Assembly: GCF_028372415.1 (NCBI RefSeq)
Contig: NC_092878.1
Coordinates: 138,361,219-138,425,218, forward strand
Source: Notamacropus eugenii
Lineage: Eukaryota; Chordata; Mammalia; Diprotodontia; Macropodidae
Reading direction: 5' to 3'
DNA length: 64,000 nucleotides
Positions 1-10,642 of the stretch are shown one piece after another; the stretch's first letter is position 1; each line of letters opens with the position of its first letter. A program made the position numbers and the translations under genes. The notes beneath the pieces are model-generated. The model did not search any database and was not told the DNA's origin. It saw nothing but the letters and a program-made list of their open reading frames with translations.

Positions 1-455
1 TGCAGGTCATTCTCTTTATTTGGGGAATAATTATAATCCCTTTGGATTGATAACCCTTTAAAAAAATCATGTTGGTCTAGCATGACCTGTTCTTGATGAA
101 GTTGTGCTAACATTTTGCAATATGCCTTCCTTCTCTACATGTCCATTAATCATCCCTTTAATGATTTGATCTATTATTTTCCAAATAATCAGAGTCAAGC
201 TCACTGTCTTATTGTTTGCAGACTGTTCTTTTGCATTTTTTGAAGACTGGAATGCCATTTACTCTTCACCAATCTTGAGATCCCTTTCCCATTTCCCACT
301 GTCTTTAAACTATCACTGGCAATGGCTCAGAAATCACATCTGTCACTTCTTTTAGAATCTGAGGATACAATTCATCTGGGTCAGGTGACTTGAATTTATC
401 GATGACAGCCACTATGGAGTCTTTCTTTTTATTGTCTTTTTTATCTTAGGTATCA
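1..455 (-). mobile_element. CR1/L3-type LINE, reverse transcriptase fragment
   Basis: On the minus strand the conceptual translation carries the start of a CR1-clade reverse transcriptase: a 'PDELYPQILKE' block (about positions 390-355), followed by the stretch equivalent to 'ADVIAEPL...W..G..P.DW' and then 'KIIDQIIKGMINGHVEKE' (about 170-115), which matches the CR1 'K.ME.I.K..I..HLE' region. Several stops and frame changes break it, so it is a dead fragment. It runs off the left edge of the window. Assignment to CR1/L3 is by recalled motif order; subfamily is not determined. Confidence 0.75.
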
Positions 456-1827
456 TCTCGGGGTTAGCTATTTTTGTGTTGTCACTTTCAACACAAAGGT
501 TATTCCCCTTGGTAGAGAAAACAAACAAGTTGTGAATTGAGCAATTCTGTCTTCTCTCTGCTATCAGTTTTCCTCCCAGTAGAGCTCCACTCTGCCCTTT
601 ATTGTTATTCTTAACTTTTCTCACCAGGTTCAGCTCATACTCCTATAAGGAAAGCCAGAGAAGACAGTGGGGACACATAATGGAGAACATTTAGTGAGGA
701 TCCATGGAAGAAGACAAAAAATGAGATTTTTCATGCTGCCTACTCTATTCTATTTGAACAGCAAGAGGAAATTGATGAGGTGTTTATAAAAGAGATCTCA
801 ATCTGGCAGAGGAGGATGATACATATACATTACATATACATCTGCTGAAGTTCTCTTCAAGCCAGAAACAGAACAGCTAACAATACTTGACTTGCCTTAA
901 TGATAATTTTATTTTTCAAAAGGTAGAGAAGTTAACAAAAAGAAATTCTGGTTTAAATGTGATTCTCACTAACAGGCAAGTGCTGTTTGTAGGGTAGAAA
1001 TTACAGGAACATCAAGGGGAAATAATTCACTTCTAGAATTCATGACAAAGGAGAAAAAAGCTTGAATAATCTGACATGTACACTAGATTTCATAAGAACA
1101 GACATCAGTGGATTCAGAGGAATGATAGAAAGGATTCCATGGACCAAAATCTGACGGAGCAAGTCAGACCAGGAGGAATGAGAACTCATCAGAATGAAAT
1201 TGTGAAGACATAAAGGGAAAAAAAAATTCCAGTGAAGAGGAAGAAAAGGAATTGTTTGAAGACTTTGATGTAGATGCAAAGGGAACTCATCAACCAAGTT
1301 AGATATTTTGGAAACAATAGGTACAGAATCTGGAAACAAAGACAGGCAATAGAGGATGACTCTGAGAATAACATAGTCCCAAAAATAGTGTCAGGAGAAG
1401 TAAAGTTCAAAATGCTGAGATGGATGTGGCAAGTACCAAATAACATAAAAAGATTTCTGCTTAAGAGATAGAAATGAGCCTGTAATGATCAGACCATGTA
1501 TTCACTTGAGTGAAGATAATATTAATAAAAAGTTAAGATAAAAAGAAAAAATTGAGGAAAATAATGTTTAAACAATTCCAACTTTACCTAAAAATGATTG
1601 AAATTCAAAAATAGTATGTGGACAAAATAAATAATACAGTCATCACTACAATTTCATCTAGAAGTTTGACTATTAGAGCAATTGACATGACAAAGAGCCT
1701 AAAAGAATCTAAAAAGTACTTTAATACATATACTTCATACGAAAATACTTGAGATTTGCTAATGTAAGCAAAATAGCAGCCAAAAGTAGCACATGTTAGC
1801 AAGATAAACTCATTTGTGGAATATCTG
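456..1827. other. Unassigned intergenic sequence
   Basis: No convincing gene. The part from about 1040 to 1500 is purine-rich on the plus strand and has overlapping short open frames on both strands, which looks like an old degraded transposon or retroviral internal region, but I recognise no domain. The rest is AT-rich with no element I can name. Confidence 0.4.
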
Positions 1828-2683
1828 GGGGCAGTCAAGATGGTGGAGTAAGATGAAGTGTAGGAATCAAGATCTCCCCTAACATCCCTTTGACAAAAAT
1901 CTAGAAAATATACTAAACTGAATTCTTATTGAAAAAGTCAAGAAGAAGTCATAGTGAATATTTTTTTTTCAGTTCAAGGCAGTTTAGGGAGATGGACAGA
2001 GAGGTCTGCAGATACTGCGGAAGGTGTCTAGTGAACCTGCAGATTCAGAGAGATTGAACTACTGCGGTCTAGGGTGCTCTGTTCCACTTCCAGTCACATC
2101 AAGGGCCAGGCTCATGATCTTTCCTTTCTTCACTGAAATTGTGACCAGTTACTGAGGAATGGACAGCAGAGCTACCAAATGGTCCCTGTTCTGCCAAAGT
2201 ATAGTGGCCTAAGATTGCTTGGGAGACTCCCTGACTTCATGTGAAAAAGTACATAGAAAGTTGCTTTTCTTGTCATCATAGACATGATGAGAAGTCTTTT
2301 ATTTGTTTCATTTTTTTTCTTTTTCCTTTCTCTCTGATAGGAGTCAAACAATCCAGGTATTCTTGTATTCAGGAAAGCTCCTATAGGTTGAGGAGAGTTA
2401 CTGATCTATATACATTATTTATAATTATATCTAGAAATTATGTTTTTATACAGTAGGTAGCTTTTTGCAATCTTTGGATTGCTTCAGGAAAGAGCAAATA
2501 TTCCTTAATGACCCCAAATTTCTCTAAGAATAAAAGGATCATCGTTTTTAATAACATTATCTCTTTGGGGAAGGGGAAGAAGGGAGATCATTTTGAACTC
2601 AAAATTGAAAAAAATGCTAAAATTTGCTTTTGCTTGTAATTGGAAAGGAATAAAATATTTAAAGTAAAAAAATTAAAAAAAAA
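1828..2683 (+). mobile_element. Short L1-like element with both L1 ends
   Basis: The left end (GGGGCAGTCAAGATGGTGGA) is the kind of 5' UTR start seen in marsupial L1s ('caagatggYggagtaag'). The right end (about 2560-2683) is an L1 3' terminus: a purine-rich GGGGAAGGGGAAGAAGGGAG tract, a 'GAACTCAAAATTGAAAAA' segment, 'TTGCTTGTAATTGG', an AATAAA at 2649-2654 and an A-rich tail. Only about 850 bp separate the ends, so ORF1 and nearly all of ORF2 are missing. Possible imperfect flanking duplication around 'ATATCTGG' (1821) and 'GTATCTCTCTGG' (2689). It could be an internal deletion, a spliced-RNA copy, or two adjacent fragments. Confidence 0.55.
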
Positions 2684-2857
2684 CCCCAGTATCTCTCTGG
2701 AAAGACGGGGGATATCACATTCTTTAAAAAAAGTGAAAAATTAATGTCATGAAAATGTCAATAGAAAGTCATACAAGAATGAACAGGTTGCAACATTTGT
2801 CTGGTGAGAAATTTAGAAGAACAAAAAATGTCATTAAAAAGCGTATGCTACAAGAGA

Positions 2858-3095
2858 GGGCAGTAAGGTGGTTCAATGGATAGAGTAGTGACCCCAGAGT
2901 CAGAGGGACTCATGTTTCTGTGTCTTCCTGGACTCAGACACTTATTAGCTGTGTAACTTGGGCAACTCACTTCACCCTGCTGTCTCAGTTTTCTTCAGTG
3001 GAAAAGGAAATGGCAAACCTCTCCTGTATATTTGCAAAGAAAACCCAAAATAGGGTCACAGAGAGTCAGGACTGACTGAAAACAACTCAATAACA
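2858..3095 (+). mobile_element. RTE-tailed CORE-SINE
   Basis: Full-length marsupial SINE: tRNA-like/CORE head (GGCAGTAAGGTGG...GGATAGAG), 'TTAGCTGTGTAACTTGGGCAA' middle, and an RTE-type 3' tail (GGAAATGGCAAACC...AAGAAAACCC...GAGAGTCAGGACTGACTGAA) ending in an AACAA-rich tail. The tail has the same order of blocks as the 3' end of the BovB-like LINE copies in this window, implying that the RTE machinery moved it. Confidence 0.85.
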
Positions 3096-3498
3096 AATGC
3101 TAGAAGAGAAGATGGGCTTATCATGTGACAAGACACTTAGGCAAGAAGTACCTAAGTGTTCCACTGGGATCCTCAGAATGCCAAGGTGCGAAACAAAGGA
3201 GGTCTCTACTAAATTAGAGAAAACAGCTCCCAGAAATTATGAGAGGAAAATGACAAGAACTGAACAGGATGGGCAAGTATGAATGGAATACAATCTGAAT
3301 GGTTGAAAGGAATATATAAATTGAGGAGCATTAAAGAATTCAAAGAAACTAAGTATTTGAGAAAAGACATATTTAATTGGTTTCTGAGTTTATAATTGAA
3401 CTAAGTATCCCCTAGAATCTGTATGCCAATGGTCACCATTAATTTTCTTTTTTCTCACTAGAGTAATATTGTATATTTATTCTACAGAGTACATAGTA
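3096..3498. other. Unassigned intergenic sequence
   Basis: AT-rich sequence between two SINEs. The 61-codon open frame at 3097 has no recognisable domain and reads like degraded retroelement sequence. Nothing else supported. Confidence 0.4.
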
Positions 3499-3696
3499 GG
3501 GGCAGCTAATGGATGGAGCACTGAGCCTGGAGTCGGGGAGACTCTTACTAGCTGTGTGACACTGGGCAAGTCACTCAATCTTTGCCTTAATCCACTGGAC
3601 AAGGAAATGGCAAACCACTCCAGTACCTTTGCCAAGAAAACCCTAAACAGGGTCCCAAAGAGTTGGACACACTGAAAAATGAGAGAGCAGCAACAA
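3499..3696 (+). mobile_element. RTE-tailed CORE-SINE, internally shortened
   Basis: Same family as the copy at 2858: head GGGGCAGCTAATGGATGGAG, 'CTAGCTGTGTGACACTGGGC', then the tail 'GGAAATGGCAAACCACTCCA', 'TTTGCCAAGAAAACCC' and 'AAAGAGTTGGACACACTGAA'. About 35 bp between 'GGAGACTC' and 'TTACTAGCTG' are missing relative to complete copies. Confidence 0.85.
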
Positions 3697-4449
3697 GCAG
3701 GTCAAAGGAATGATGATCTTGGATATAGTGAGGAATTTTCTGGATTACAGCAATTCTCAAATTGAGATGGCTTACTGCAACACAACCTTGTACTATGCCA
3801 TGTCCCATGTTTCATTGGCTTAGGGACTTGCCTGATTTAAATGCCCTCAGAAAAACTTAGAAGCTCTCTTGTTCTTTTCAGTGATACATTAATATCTAAT
3901 GTGATGCAATCATGATTTCACAATGAAAAATTAATTAATATGTATCAAAATCTCATGAACTCAATACTTAATCACATAAAATAAGTTACTTCAGTAAGAA
4001 AAATAGTGAATATCTTATTAAAAAGTATTTTCTTAGATGTAAAAAAGATGTAAGGTATATGCCAATATATTCATTTTACTTTATCCAAGTAATTTATGAA
4101 CCACTGCATGTGTGCTCATTCACACACATATGTGTTTGTGTTTGTGCATGTGCACATGTATGTATGTGTTTATTATACTGGTATTACTACAAGTGAACTT
4201 TTTTTGAGGGGATACTCTGAGTTTCCAGTTTTAAAAAATAATTGATAAATATAAGATTATATGCAACATGTTAAAGGAAATGGTTAAAATAACAGTTACA
4301 AAGGAAATAAAATACATACATTTTGAAAAAAATAAAGGAAAAGGGTGACAGATGATTGGCAGCACTGTCAATTCATAAAACAATAGAAAGTAGTGGAGGT
4401 TAAAATCATTTTAACACAATTATAACGAAGTATCCAACTGCACAAAAAC
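3697..4449. other. Unassigned intergenic sequence with a TG-rich tract
   Basis: No gene or nameable element. Positions about 4108-4173 hold an impure TG/CA tract (TGTGTTTGTGTTTGTGCATG and similar), a decayed microsatellite. The remainder is AT-rich. Confidence 0.4.
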
Positions 4450-4730
4450 ATCCTTAGGATATTTCAGGATGAAACTGGAAGGAACAAAACATACAGAAGA
4501 AATATGGAATAAAACCGCCAAGATTTCATACCAAAGTCCTTTCCAAATGAGAAGGATGGAGTTGCTATGGTCAATTCTAGATTTGCTTACAGAGGTTCAA
4601 ATGAAGCTAAAGGGAAGAAAAATGAGAAAAGCAGCTGGATCAAACCAACTGTACTCAGAGCAGTCTTGTGTTGGAAGTAACACTGTTATGAAGGGATAAA
4701 GGATTGATGCATAAGGTTATCTGAGGAAAA
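4450..4730 (+). mobile_element. RTE-like LINE reverse transcriptase fragment
   Basis: A plus-strand frame (about 4469-4699) contains 'KMRKAAGSNQLYSE', which corresponds to the 'K.GKAAGPD.I..E' block at the start of the reverse transcriptase domain of RTE-type and related LINEs. Before it the frame reads 'LLWSILDLLTEVQMKLK', the usual helix leading into that block. A single short fragment; no catalytic residues are included. Clade assignment is tentative. Confidence 0.5.
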
Positions 4731-4760
4731 GAGATATGCCAAAGGCATAGGATAAAAATC

Positions 4761-5400
4761 TATTGTTTAGTTGTTCTGTTTTATCTGACTCTTTGTGACC
4801 CCCTGGACTATAGCACATCAGGCCCTTCTGTCCTTTACTATCTCTCAAATTCTGTCTAAGTTCATATTTATTGTTTCCATGGCACTATCTATCCATCTCA
4901 TCCTCTGCCATACCCTTCTTCTTTTGGCTTCAATCATTCCTAACATAAGAATCTTTTCCAATGAGTATCATCTTTTCAGCGTGTGGATAAAGTGTTCCAG
5001 CTTCAGTATTTGACCTTCCAGTGAATAGCTGGAATTAATTTCTTTAACTATTGGCTGATTTGATCTCCTTGCTGTCCAAGGGACTCTCAAAAGTCTTCTC
5101 CAACACCACTATTAAAAAGCATCATTTTTGCTGTGCTCAGCTTTCCTTATAGTGCAACTTTCACAGATATTTATTTCTACTCGAAAAACCACAGCTTTGA
5201 CTATACTGACATTTGTCAACAAGGTGATATCTCTGGTTTTTAGTGTGATGTCCGGATTCACCATAGCTTTCCTTCTAGGGAGCAAGCATCTTTTAATTTT
5301 ATGACTGCAGTAATCATCTGTAGTGATCTTTGTGCCCGAGAATGTAAAATCTGACACTACTTCCACTTCTTCTCCTTCTAGTTGCCTGATAAAGTTATTA
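4761..5400 (-). mobile_element. BovB-like RTE LINE, 3' part of ORF2
   Basis: Minus-strand translation follows the C-terminal third of the BovB/RTE ORF2 block by block: 'GTKITTDDYCSHKIKRCLL', 'RKAMVNPDITLKTRDITL', 'VKAVVF', 'CESCTIRKAEHSKNDAF', then in other frames 'ESPLDSKEIKSAN', 'GMAEDEMDR', 'HGNNKYEL' and finally 'CYSPGGHKESDKTEQLN' next to the 3' end. This order and wording match the BovB C-terminus known from ruminants and squamates. Stops and frameshifts show it is dead. The last 40 bases (rc of 4761-4800) are the same tail carried by the local SINEs. Confidence 0.9.
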
Positions 5401-5456
5401 ATAAATAACAAAAAAGCATTCCAGGAAGAACATCAATTCTATAAACATAGGTTTCC

Positions 5457-5497
5457 TACACATATATGTATATATATATACATATATATATAATAAG
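5457..5497. repeat. (TA/CATA)n microsatellite
   Basis: Alternating TA with CA interruptions over about 40 bp; AT-rich simple repeat directly to the right of the BovB-like fragment. Confidence 0.85.
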
Positions 5498-5997
5498 AAT
5501 AATCTGTACACACATCAAAGATATGATTGATAAAGCTATTTATTAGAAAGGAAAAGGTTATGTTTATAATTCCACTGTGATTATTATTCTTCAATAAAAT
5601 CTTTTGATTTGAGATATAAAATATCACTATAGAAACTATTCCTATGAAGAGTCTTCCATGTGTACAGCAGCATTATGTAAAATTCCTTCAGAGATGTAGC
5701 AGCAGACATTATCTCTTCCAATGAGCCTTTGGAACCTAATATCAGGCAAGGCATAACACAAGGCTCCTTAGGTTCACTAAAGGTGTTCATCATTGTGAGG
5801 GAATAATTTTAGTGTCTTGTTCAAGTAGATAGTGTTATCTTTCCAAGTGCCTCTCTTTGTGGATGACCATTATGCTGGTTATGTCAAAATCAGGAACATT
5901 ATAGGATAGAAATTCATAATTTAGACAAAGAAATTTCTTGGAAAACTCTAGGCTTGGGAAGTGCTTCAGAATTCCAGAGTTCAGAAATTAAGGGAAG
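5498..5997. other. Unassigned intergenic sequence
   Basis: AT-rich sequence with two overlapping minus-strand open frames of 62 and 69 codons that carry no recognisable domain. Nothing else seen. Confidence 0.35.
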
Positions 5998-6195
5998 AAA
6001 ATAAATATTTATATAGTGCTTACAATGTAGGCACTGAGCTAAACACTTTTTTTTTTGCAGATTTTATCTCATTTTATCCTTGTAGTAACCTGAGCAGTCG
6101 ACACTATTATTACCTCAATTTCACAGCTAAAGATACTGAAGTAGACAGATGTAATGCAATTTATCCAGTCACATACTTATTTGCTTCTATTTAGA
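5998..6195 (-). mobile_element. MIR-like CORE-SINE remnant
   Basis: Contains the degraded block order of an old MIR-type repeat read on the minus strand: 'ATTTATATAGTGCTTACAAT', 'GGCACTGAGCTAAACACTT', 'ATCTCATTTTATCCTTGTAG', 'TTATTACCTCAATTTCACAG', 'AAGATACTGAAG'. Strongly diverged, hence old. Interrupted by a T9 run. Confidence 0.6.
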
Positions 6196-7559
6196 CCTCC
6201 TGTCTGAGGGTGGGGACTTTCCTGAGAAGCATTCCTTTTGGAGAGAGAAGAGAATTGTATCTGCTGGTGTTGGAAAGGTCTACAGCCAAGGACTAAAATC
6301 ACAAAATGGTAGAGCAAGGAAAATTGGGAAATTGTCACTACCACCCCTTTTCCTTTATTACTGTTGTTCTAATAATTCAGGTCTGATAGGAAGGACGACT
6401 GATTGGCTAGGAGCTCAAAGTGTATTTCTTGTCTGGTGAGATGGCCAAACCACATAAGACGTTATGAGTATATGGCAAGGGAAACTGGAAGAATGGTATT
6501 AATCAGAATGTAAAAATATTATTTTTCAGGATAAGCCCCAATTTAATTTCCCTTCTTAGAGATGAATAAGCCTTGGAATTGTGTTTGGGAAAAGTGGAAA
6601 TCAATAGAGAGGGACAAAAATTGTATTAATTGTTTATTGGCTAATGTATGTGCTAATATGTATTTTCCACATGTATTTATGGGCTCTTTGTGAGTCTTTT
6701 GCCTCCTTTTAAATCTTCTATGAGGATGAAATAAAGGCTATGTTGTACCCCAGAAATACACTTTGTGTTTGTATAGGAACTGGGAAATCTGTTACCCATA
6801 TTTTTGGAAATGTAGATATGAGCTATAGACAAAGGATATTTAGAGATTTCCAAGAATGAACTATAAGTAGTGTTATAAGAAGCCAAAGAGAAACTAGCCT
6901 TTTAGGTTGTTCCCAAAATTGAGCTAGACTAGAGCCTGGAATCTCAGTCACATCAGTTACAAGGGGAATGATGAATATAGAAATGCACCCTGGATGTTAG
7001 AGATTTAAATATTCTGAGAAAATAGAGGGATAATTCCATGAATGGAAAATCTAAAAGGAATTATGGTTCAAAAGGGATTTGAGGCTCTCAAAATAAAATG
7101 TCTACAATTGAGAATGATCTCAGTTATGAAGATGAGGGGACAATGTCTTTAGAAACCAATGTGGCTTTACAGAAAACCCAAATTGTAAAAGAACTTATAC
7201 AACAGATGGAAGGTGAGGAAAACTGCATAAATGAGAAATCTGTAAAAATAATAGAGACAAGTTAAAGCCCCAAATGAACTGAACCTTGTGAAAAATGCTA
7301 AATATTAATAAAAAAGTTTAAAAAGCTCTGTTTGTAATAATAAGATGAATAGAAAACAGAGTCCAACTGCTTATGGGAAATAGTATAATTTTACATGACA
7401 GAGAGAAGAGAGAACTACCCAAATTCTGTTTTGCTTCCATATTCTACAACAAAGAAAGTTGGAAAGAGTAGGGAAAAAACAAACATGTAAATCAATAACA
7501 GGAAATATTTGAAAACCGATGATAGGAAATCAAATGTTTGGAGAGAGGGAAGGTTGGTA
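6196..7559. other. Unassigned intergenic sequence
   Basis: About 1.36 kb, AT-rich, without a nameable repeat or an open frame beyond chance length. The minus-strand 69-codon frame at 6677-6886 has no recognised domain. Confidence 0.35.
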
Positions 7560-8004
7560 AAAGGATACTTTTCAAGCCATGAGACATGAGACAAGCATGA
7601 TATCCCACTGCACAAAAAAGGGGCCAGTCAATTTGATTTCAGAACCACCACTGATTTCTAAGACATCATGGGAAATGGAGGGGATATTGGAAGACTGAGG
7701 AAGAATAAATATTATCTTAATTAGTAAAATGGGGTGAAAAGATGAATTAAAAAAACTCAACTGTTGACCAGTAAGCTAAATTTCAATTCTCATTGCTGTT
7801 TTGGAATAGGTTATTAGACAAATCAAAAACAAAGAAGCAATCAATCATTTACTGTCAGCATGGGAATGTTGGAGAGATGTGTAGTGAATGGGGAGAGCAT
7901 CATTGAGTGGATTCAGCGTTGCTTCAATGATTGGGTCCAGAGAGTGAAGATTAATATAAATGGTGCATTCTTTTAAAGAAAAGGGAAAAGTAAAGAACAG
8001 AAGG
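7560..8004 (+). mobile_element. CR1/L3-type LINE, RT fragment (left part)
   Basis: Plus-strand frames give 'VNGESIIEWIQRCFNDWVQR' (about 7885-7950), the equivalent of the CR1/L3 'SWI..WL..R.QRV..NG' block that follows the reverse transcriptase core. Multiple stops. The element continues at 8233 after an inserted SINE-like repeat. Confidence 0.6.
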
Positions 8005-8232
8005 AAACAAACATTTATATAGTGCGTATTACGTGCCAGGCACTGTGTTAAGAACTTTATAAATAATATCTCATTTTATCCTTACAATGACCCTGTGAAA
8101 TAGGAGCTGTTTTTATACCATTTTACAACTGAGCAAACAGAGACAAACAGAGGCTAAATGACTTGCCCAGAATCACACAGCTAGTGTTTTCTTGACTCAC
8201 TACCCAACTCTCTATGTACTGCACTACCAGTT
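8005..8232 (-). mobile_element. MIR-like CORE-SINE inserted in the CR1 fragment
   Basis: Read on the minus strand: 'ACATTTATATAGTGCGTATT', 'GCCAGGCACTGTGTTAAG', 'ATATCTCATTTTATCCTTAC', 'GAGCAAACAGAGACAAACAG', 'GACTTGCCCAGAATCACACA'. Better preserved than the copy at 5998. It lies between the two halves of a CR1/L3 remnant, so it is younger than that LINE. Confidence 0.75.
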
Positions 8233-8440
8233 GTAATAGAGATAGTCTGTGTTTGGTCCCGCTTTGTTTCAGGGTTTTATTTCTGCCCTGAAGGAGGACA
8301 GAAATGATGTGAATGTGAAATTTGCTGACGCTATGAAGTTTTGAATAACAATTAAGAACTGGGTGATGGAATCTGAATTTACAAATATCTCAGGAGGCTG
8401 TAATGGGTGGGCTGCCTTTGAAATTTAATAAGGATAAAAA
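8233..8440 (+). mobile_element. CR1/L3-type LINE, RT fragment (right part)
   Basis: The translation around 8305-8345 reads 'NVNVKFADAMKF', the CR1/L3 version of the catalytic '(F/Y)ADD' box in which the second aspartate is changed (FADA). This follows the region at 7560-8004 in the correct order, so both are one element split by the SINE-like repeat. Confidence 0.65.
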
Positions 8441-8444
8441 AGGA

Positions 8445-8990
8445 AAGTCTTATACTTTTAAATATTTTATATATTATATATATTTTAAATTAAAAAAATA
8501 ATTCCAAATCTCCCTCCCTCCTACCCCTCCCATTTAGAAGACAAGCAATGTAATACCATCATACATGTGAAATCATGAAAAATATATTTCCATATTAGCC
8601 ATGATGAAAAAAAGTAAGAAAAATAAAATGGAAAAAATGCTCCAATCTGTACTCAAGAGTTTATCAATTCTCTCTCTGGAGGTGAATAGCATTTTTCATC
8701 ATAAGACCAATGGAACTGTGTTGGATCAATGATCAGAATAACTAAGTCTGTCACATTTGATCATTGCTATAAGATTACTATAACTGTACACAGCGTTCTA
8801 GTTTTGTTCACTTCACTTCTCATTAGTTCACATAAGTTTTCCCAAATTTTTCTAAAACCATTCCCCTCATCATTTCTCGTAATGCAGTAATATTCTATTA
8901 GAATCAAATACCACAACTTGTTCAGCAATCCCTCATTTGATGGACATCCTCTCAATATTCAGTTCTTTGCTGCCACAAAAATGCTATAAG
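8445..8990 (-). mobile_element. L1 3' end (ORF2 C-terminus and 3' UTR)
   Basis: Minus-strand frame 8955-8767 reads 'GCPSNEGLLNKLWYLILIEY' then 'YCITRNDEG' and 'MRSEVNKTRT', the conserved last part of mammalian L1 ORF2 ('..P...W.NK.W.......EYY.AI.NDE'). The 3' UTR follows to about 8460, ending in AT-rich sequence. 5'-truncated and inactive. Confidence 0.85.
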
Positions 8991-10225
8991 TTTTTTTTTA
9001 TTATTTTCTTTTTCCCCAGTTAAATGTAAAAACAATTTTTAACATTCATTTTTAAAACTTTGTTTCAAATTCAAAATTATTTTGTGTCACAGAAGGAATT
9101 TGATAGGATTCTTTAAATCTTCTTTCAAATAATTTATATCATGTTGGAATTAATCATTCTTTAAATATTTGGTAGAATTCACTTATAAATACCTCTAATC
9201 CTAGGGATTTTTTTCCTTAGGAAACTCATTTATATCTTATGCAATTCCCTTTTCTAAGATAAGATTATTTAAATGCTATATTTCCTTTTCTGTTAAGATT
9301 TATATTTTTTAACAAATATTCATCCATTTTAACTAGAGTATAAGTTTTATTGGCATGTAATTTGGCAAAATACTTCCTAGTAATTGTTTTGTTTTCATTT
9401 TCATCAGTGATGAATTCATACTTTTCATTTTGGAAAATTTTAAAAATCTAATGGACCAATGGTGTATTAATTGTATTTTTTTAAAAACTAAAAGTAGCTT
9501 CTTGCTTTATTAGTTAATTTTTTTTTTGGTTTTAACTTTAAATTTTAATAATCTCTTCTTTGATTTTCTGGAATTTTATTTTGGTGTTTAATTGGGAATT
9601 TTTGATTGTTCCTTTTTCAGTTTTTTTAGTTGCATGCCCAATTCATTGATCTGCCTTTTCTCTTTTTTATTGTTAAAAGTGTTTAGAGATATGAACCCTC
9701 CTCTAGGTGCTACTTTGGCTTCATACTACAAATTCTAGTATGTTGTCTCATTGCTATTTTCTTTAATAATATTGATTGCTTCTATATTTTTCTTTAACCT
9801 ACTCATTCTTTAGAATTAGTTTCCCATTAATTTTCCAATCTGTGCTTCCAAGGACCTTTATGGAATGTAATTTTTATGGCATTGTAACCCGAGAGGGATA
9901 TATTAAATTTTTCTATTTTTCTGCATTTGTGAAAATGTTATTCCCTAAAATATGGTCAATTTTTGTGAAGGGGTCATTTACAAGCTAAGAAAAAGGTATA
10001 TTCTTTTGTATTCCCATTCAGTTTTCTCCAGATCTATCATAGCTAGCTTTATAAAATTCTATCCATTGTCTTAACTTCTTTCATTATTATATTTGGTTAG
10101 ATTTAACTAGTTTTAAGAGGGCTAAATTGAGGTCTATTTTCTATTTCCAACTGTGGCTTATTTAACTTTTCCTTTATGAATTTGCATGTGATGCCTGTAT
10201 ATTTCGTATTGATGTTATTTCATTG
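8991..10225 (-). mobile_element. L1 debris: 3'-end segment plus ORF2 endonuclease/RT region
   Basis: A T-rich run at about 8992-9000 followed by 'CCCCAGTTAAATGTAAAAAC' and 'TTTCAAATTCAAAATTATTT' is an L1 3' terminus in reverse. From about 9090 the sequence switches to the reverse complement of L1 ORF2 (fingers/palm of RT, then endonuclease towards 10220), recognised from the typical T-rich run of blocks such as 'TTTGGTAGAATTCACTTATA' and 'GGTCAATTTTTGTGAAGGGG'. No frame is open for more than about 70 codons. The jump suggests a large internal deletion or two nested copies. Confidence 0.7.
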
Positions 10226-10464
10226 TTTGTGATCCTTTTTTTAAAGGGCAGTATAAATACCAGATGAGAAAGATATAGTTAGAAAGTAGTTCATGTGTCA
10301 AAGTTCTATGAGTTTTAGTATACTGAAATATCCATTTGAATAAATAGTGTGATATGAAAGTTAAAAAAAGGTCAAGTATAATTTTGGAATGTGTTAGCAA
10401 AAGTATAGTATATGTTGCTAAGATAATCAACTCACATAGAAATGGGGCCACTAAAATGAATATA

Positions 10465-10642
10465 AGGATCCTTACAGCCTGTATATTGACTTAGTAAATA
10501 CAAATGAACATATTCTGTGTTCTAGTATATTTTTATTGATTTTGCCAAATATTTCCCACTGAAATTCTAATCTGAATAGGGATGCCTTAGAGAGTGTTAT
10601 GGGCCTCTGGTGTACAGTATAAAGAAGTTGATAATCGCACTG
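10465..10642. mobile_element. hAT-like non-autonomous DNA element remnant
   Basis: Carries 'GTATATTGACTTAGTAAATA', 'CAAATATTTCCCACTGAAAT' and 'TCTAATCTGAATAGGGATG' in the same order as the remnant at 47790-47960 in this window. In better copies that I know from mammals this sequence ends in a 'GAGTTTGACACC'-type inverted terminus typical of hAT elements; the termini are not preserved here, so class is inferred. Confidence 0.5.

Noticed and set aside
2858..3095. tRNA gene in the SINE heads
   Set aside because: The head is only distantly tRNA-like; no cloverleaf with a plausible anticodon arm could be drawn for any copy.
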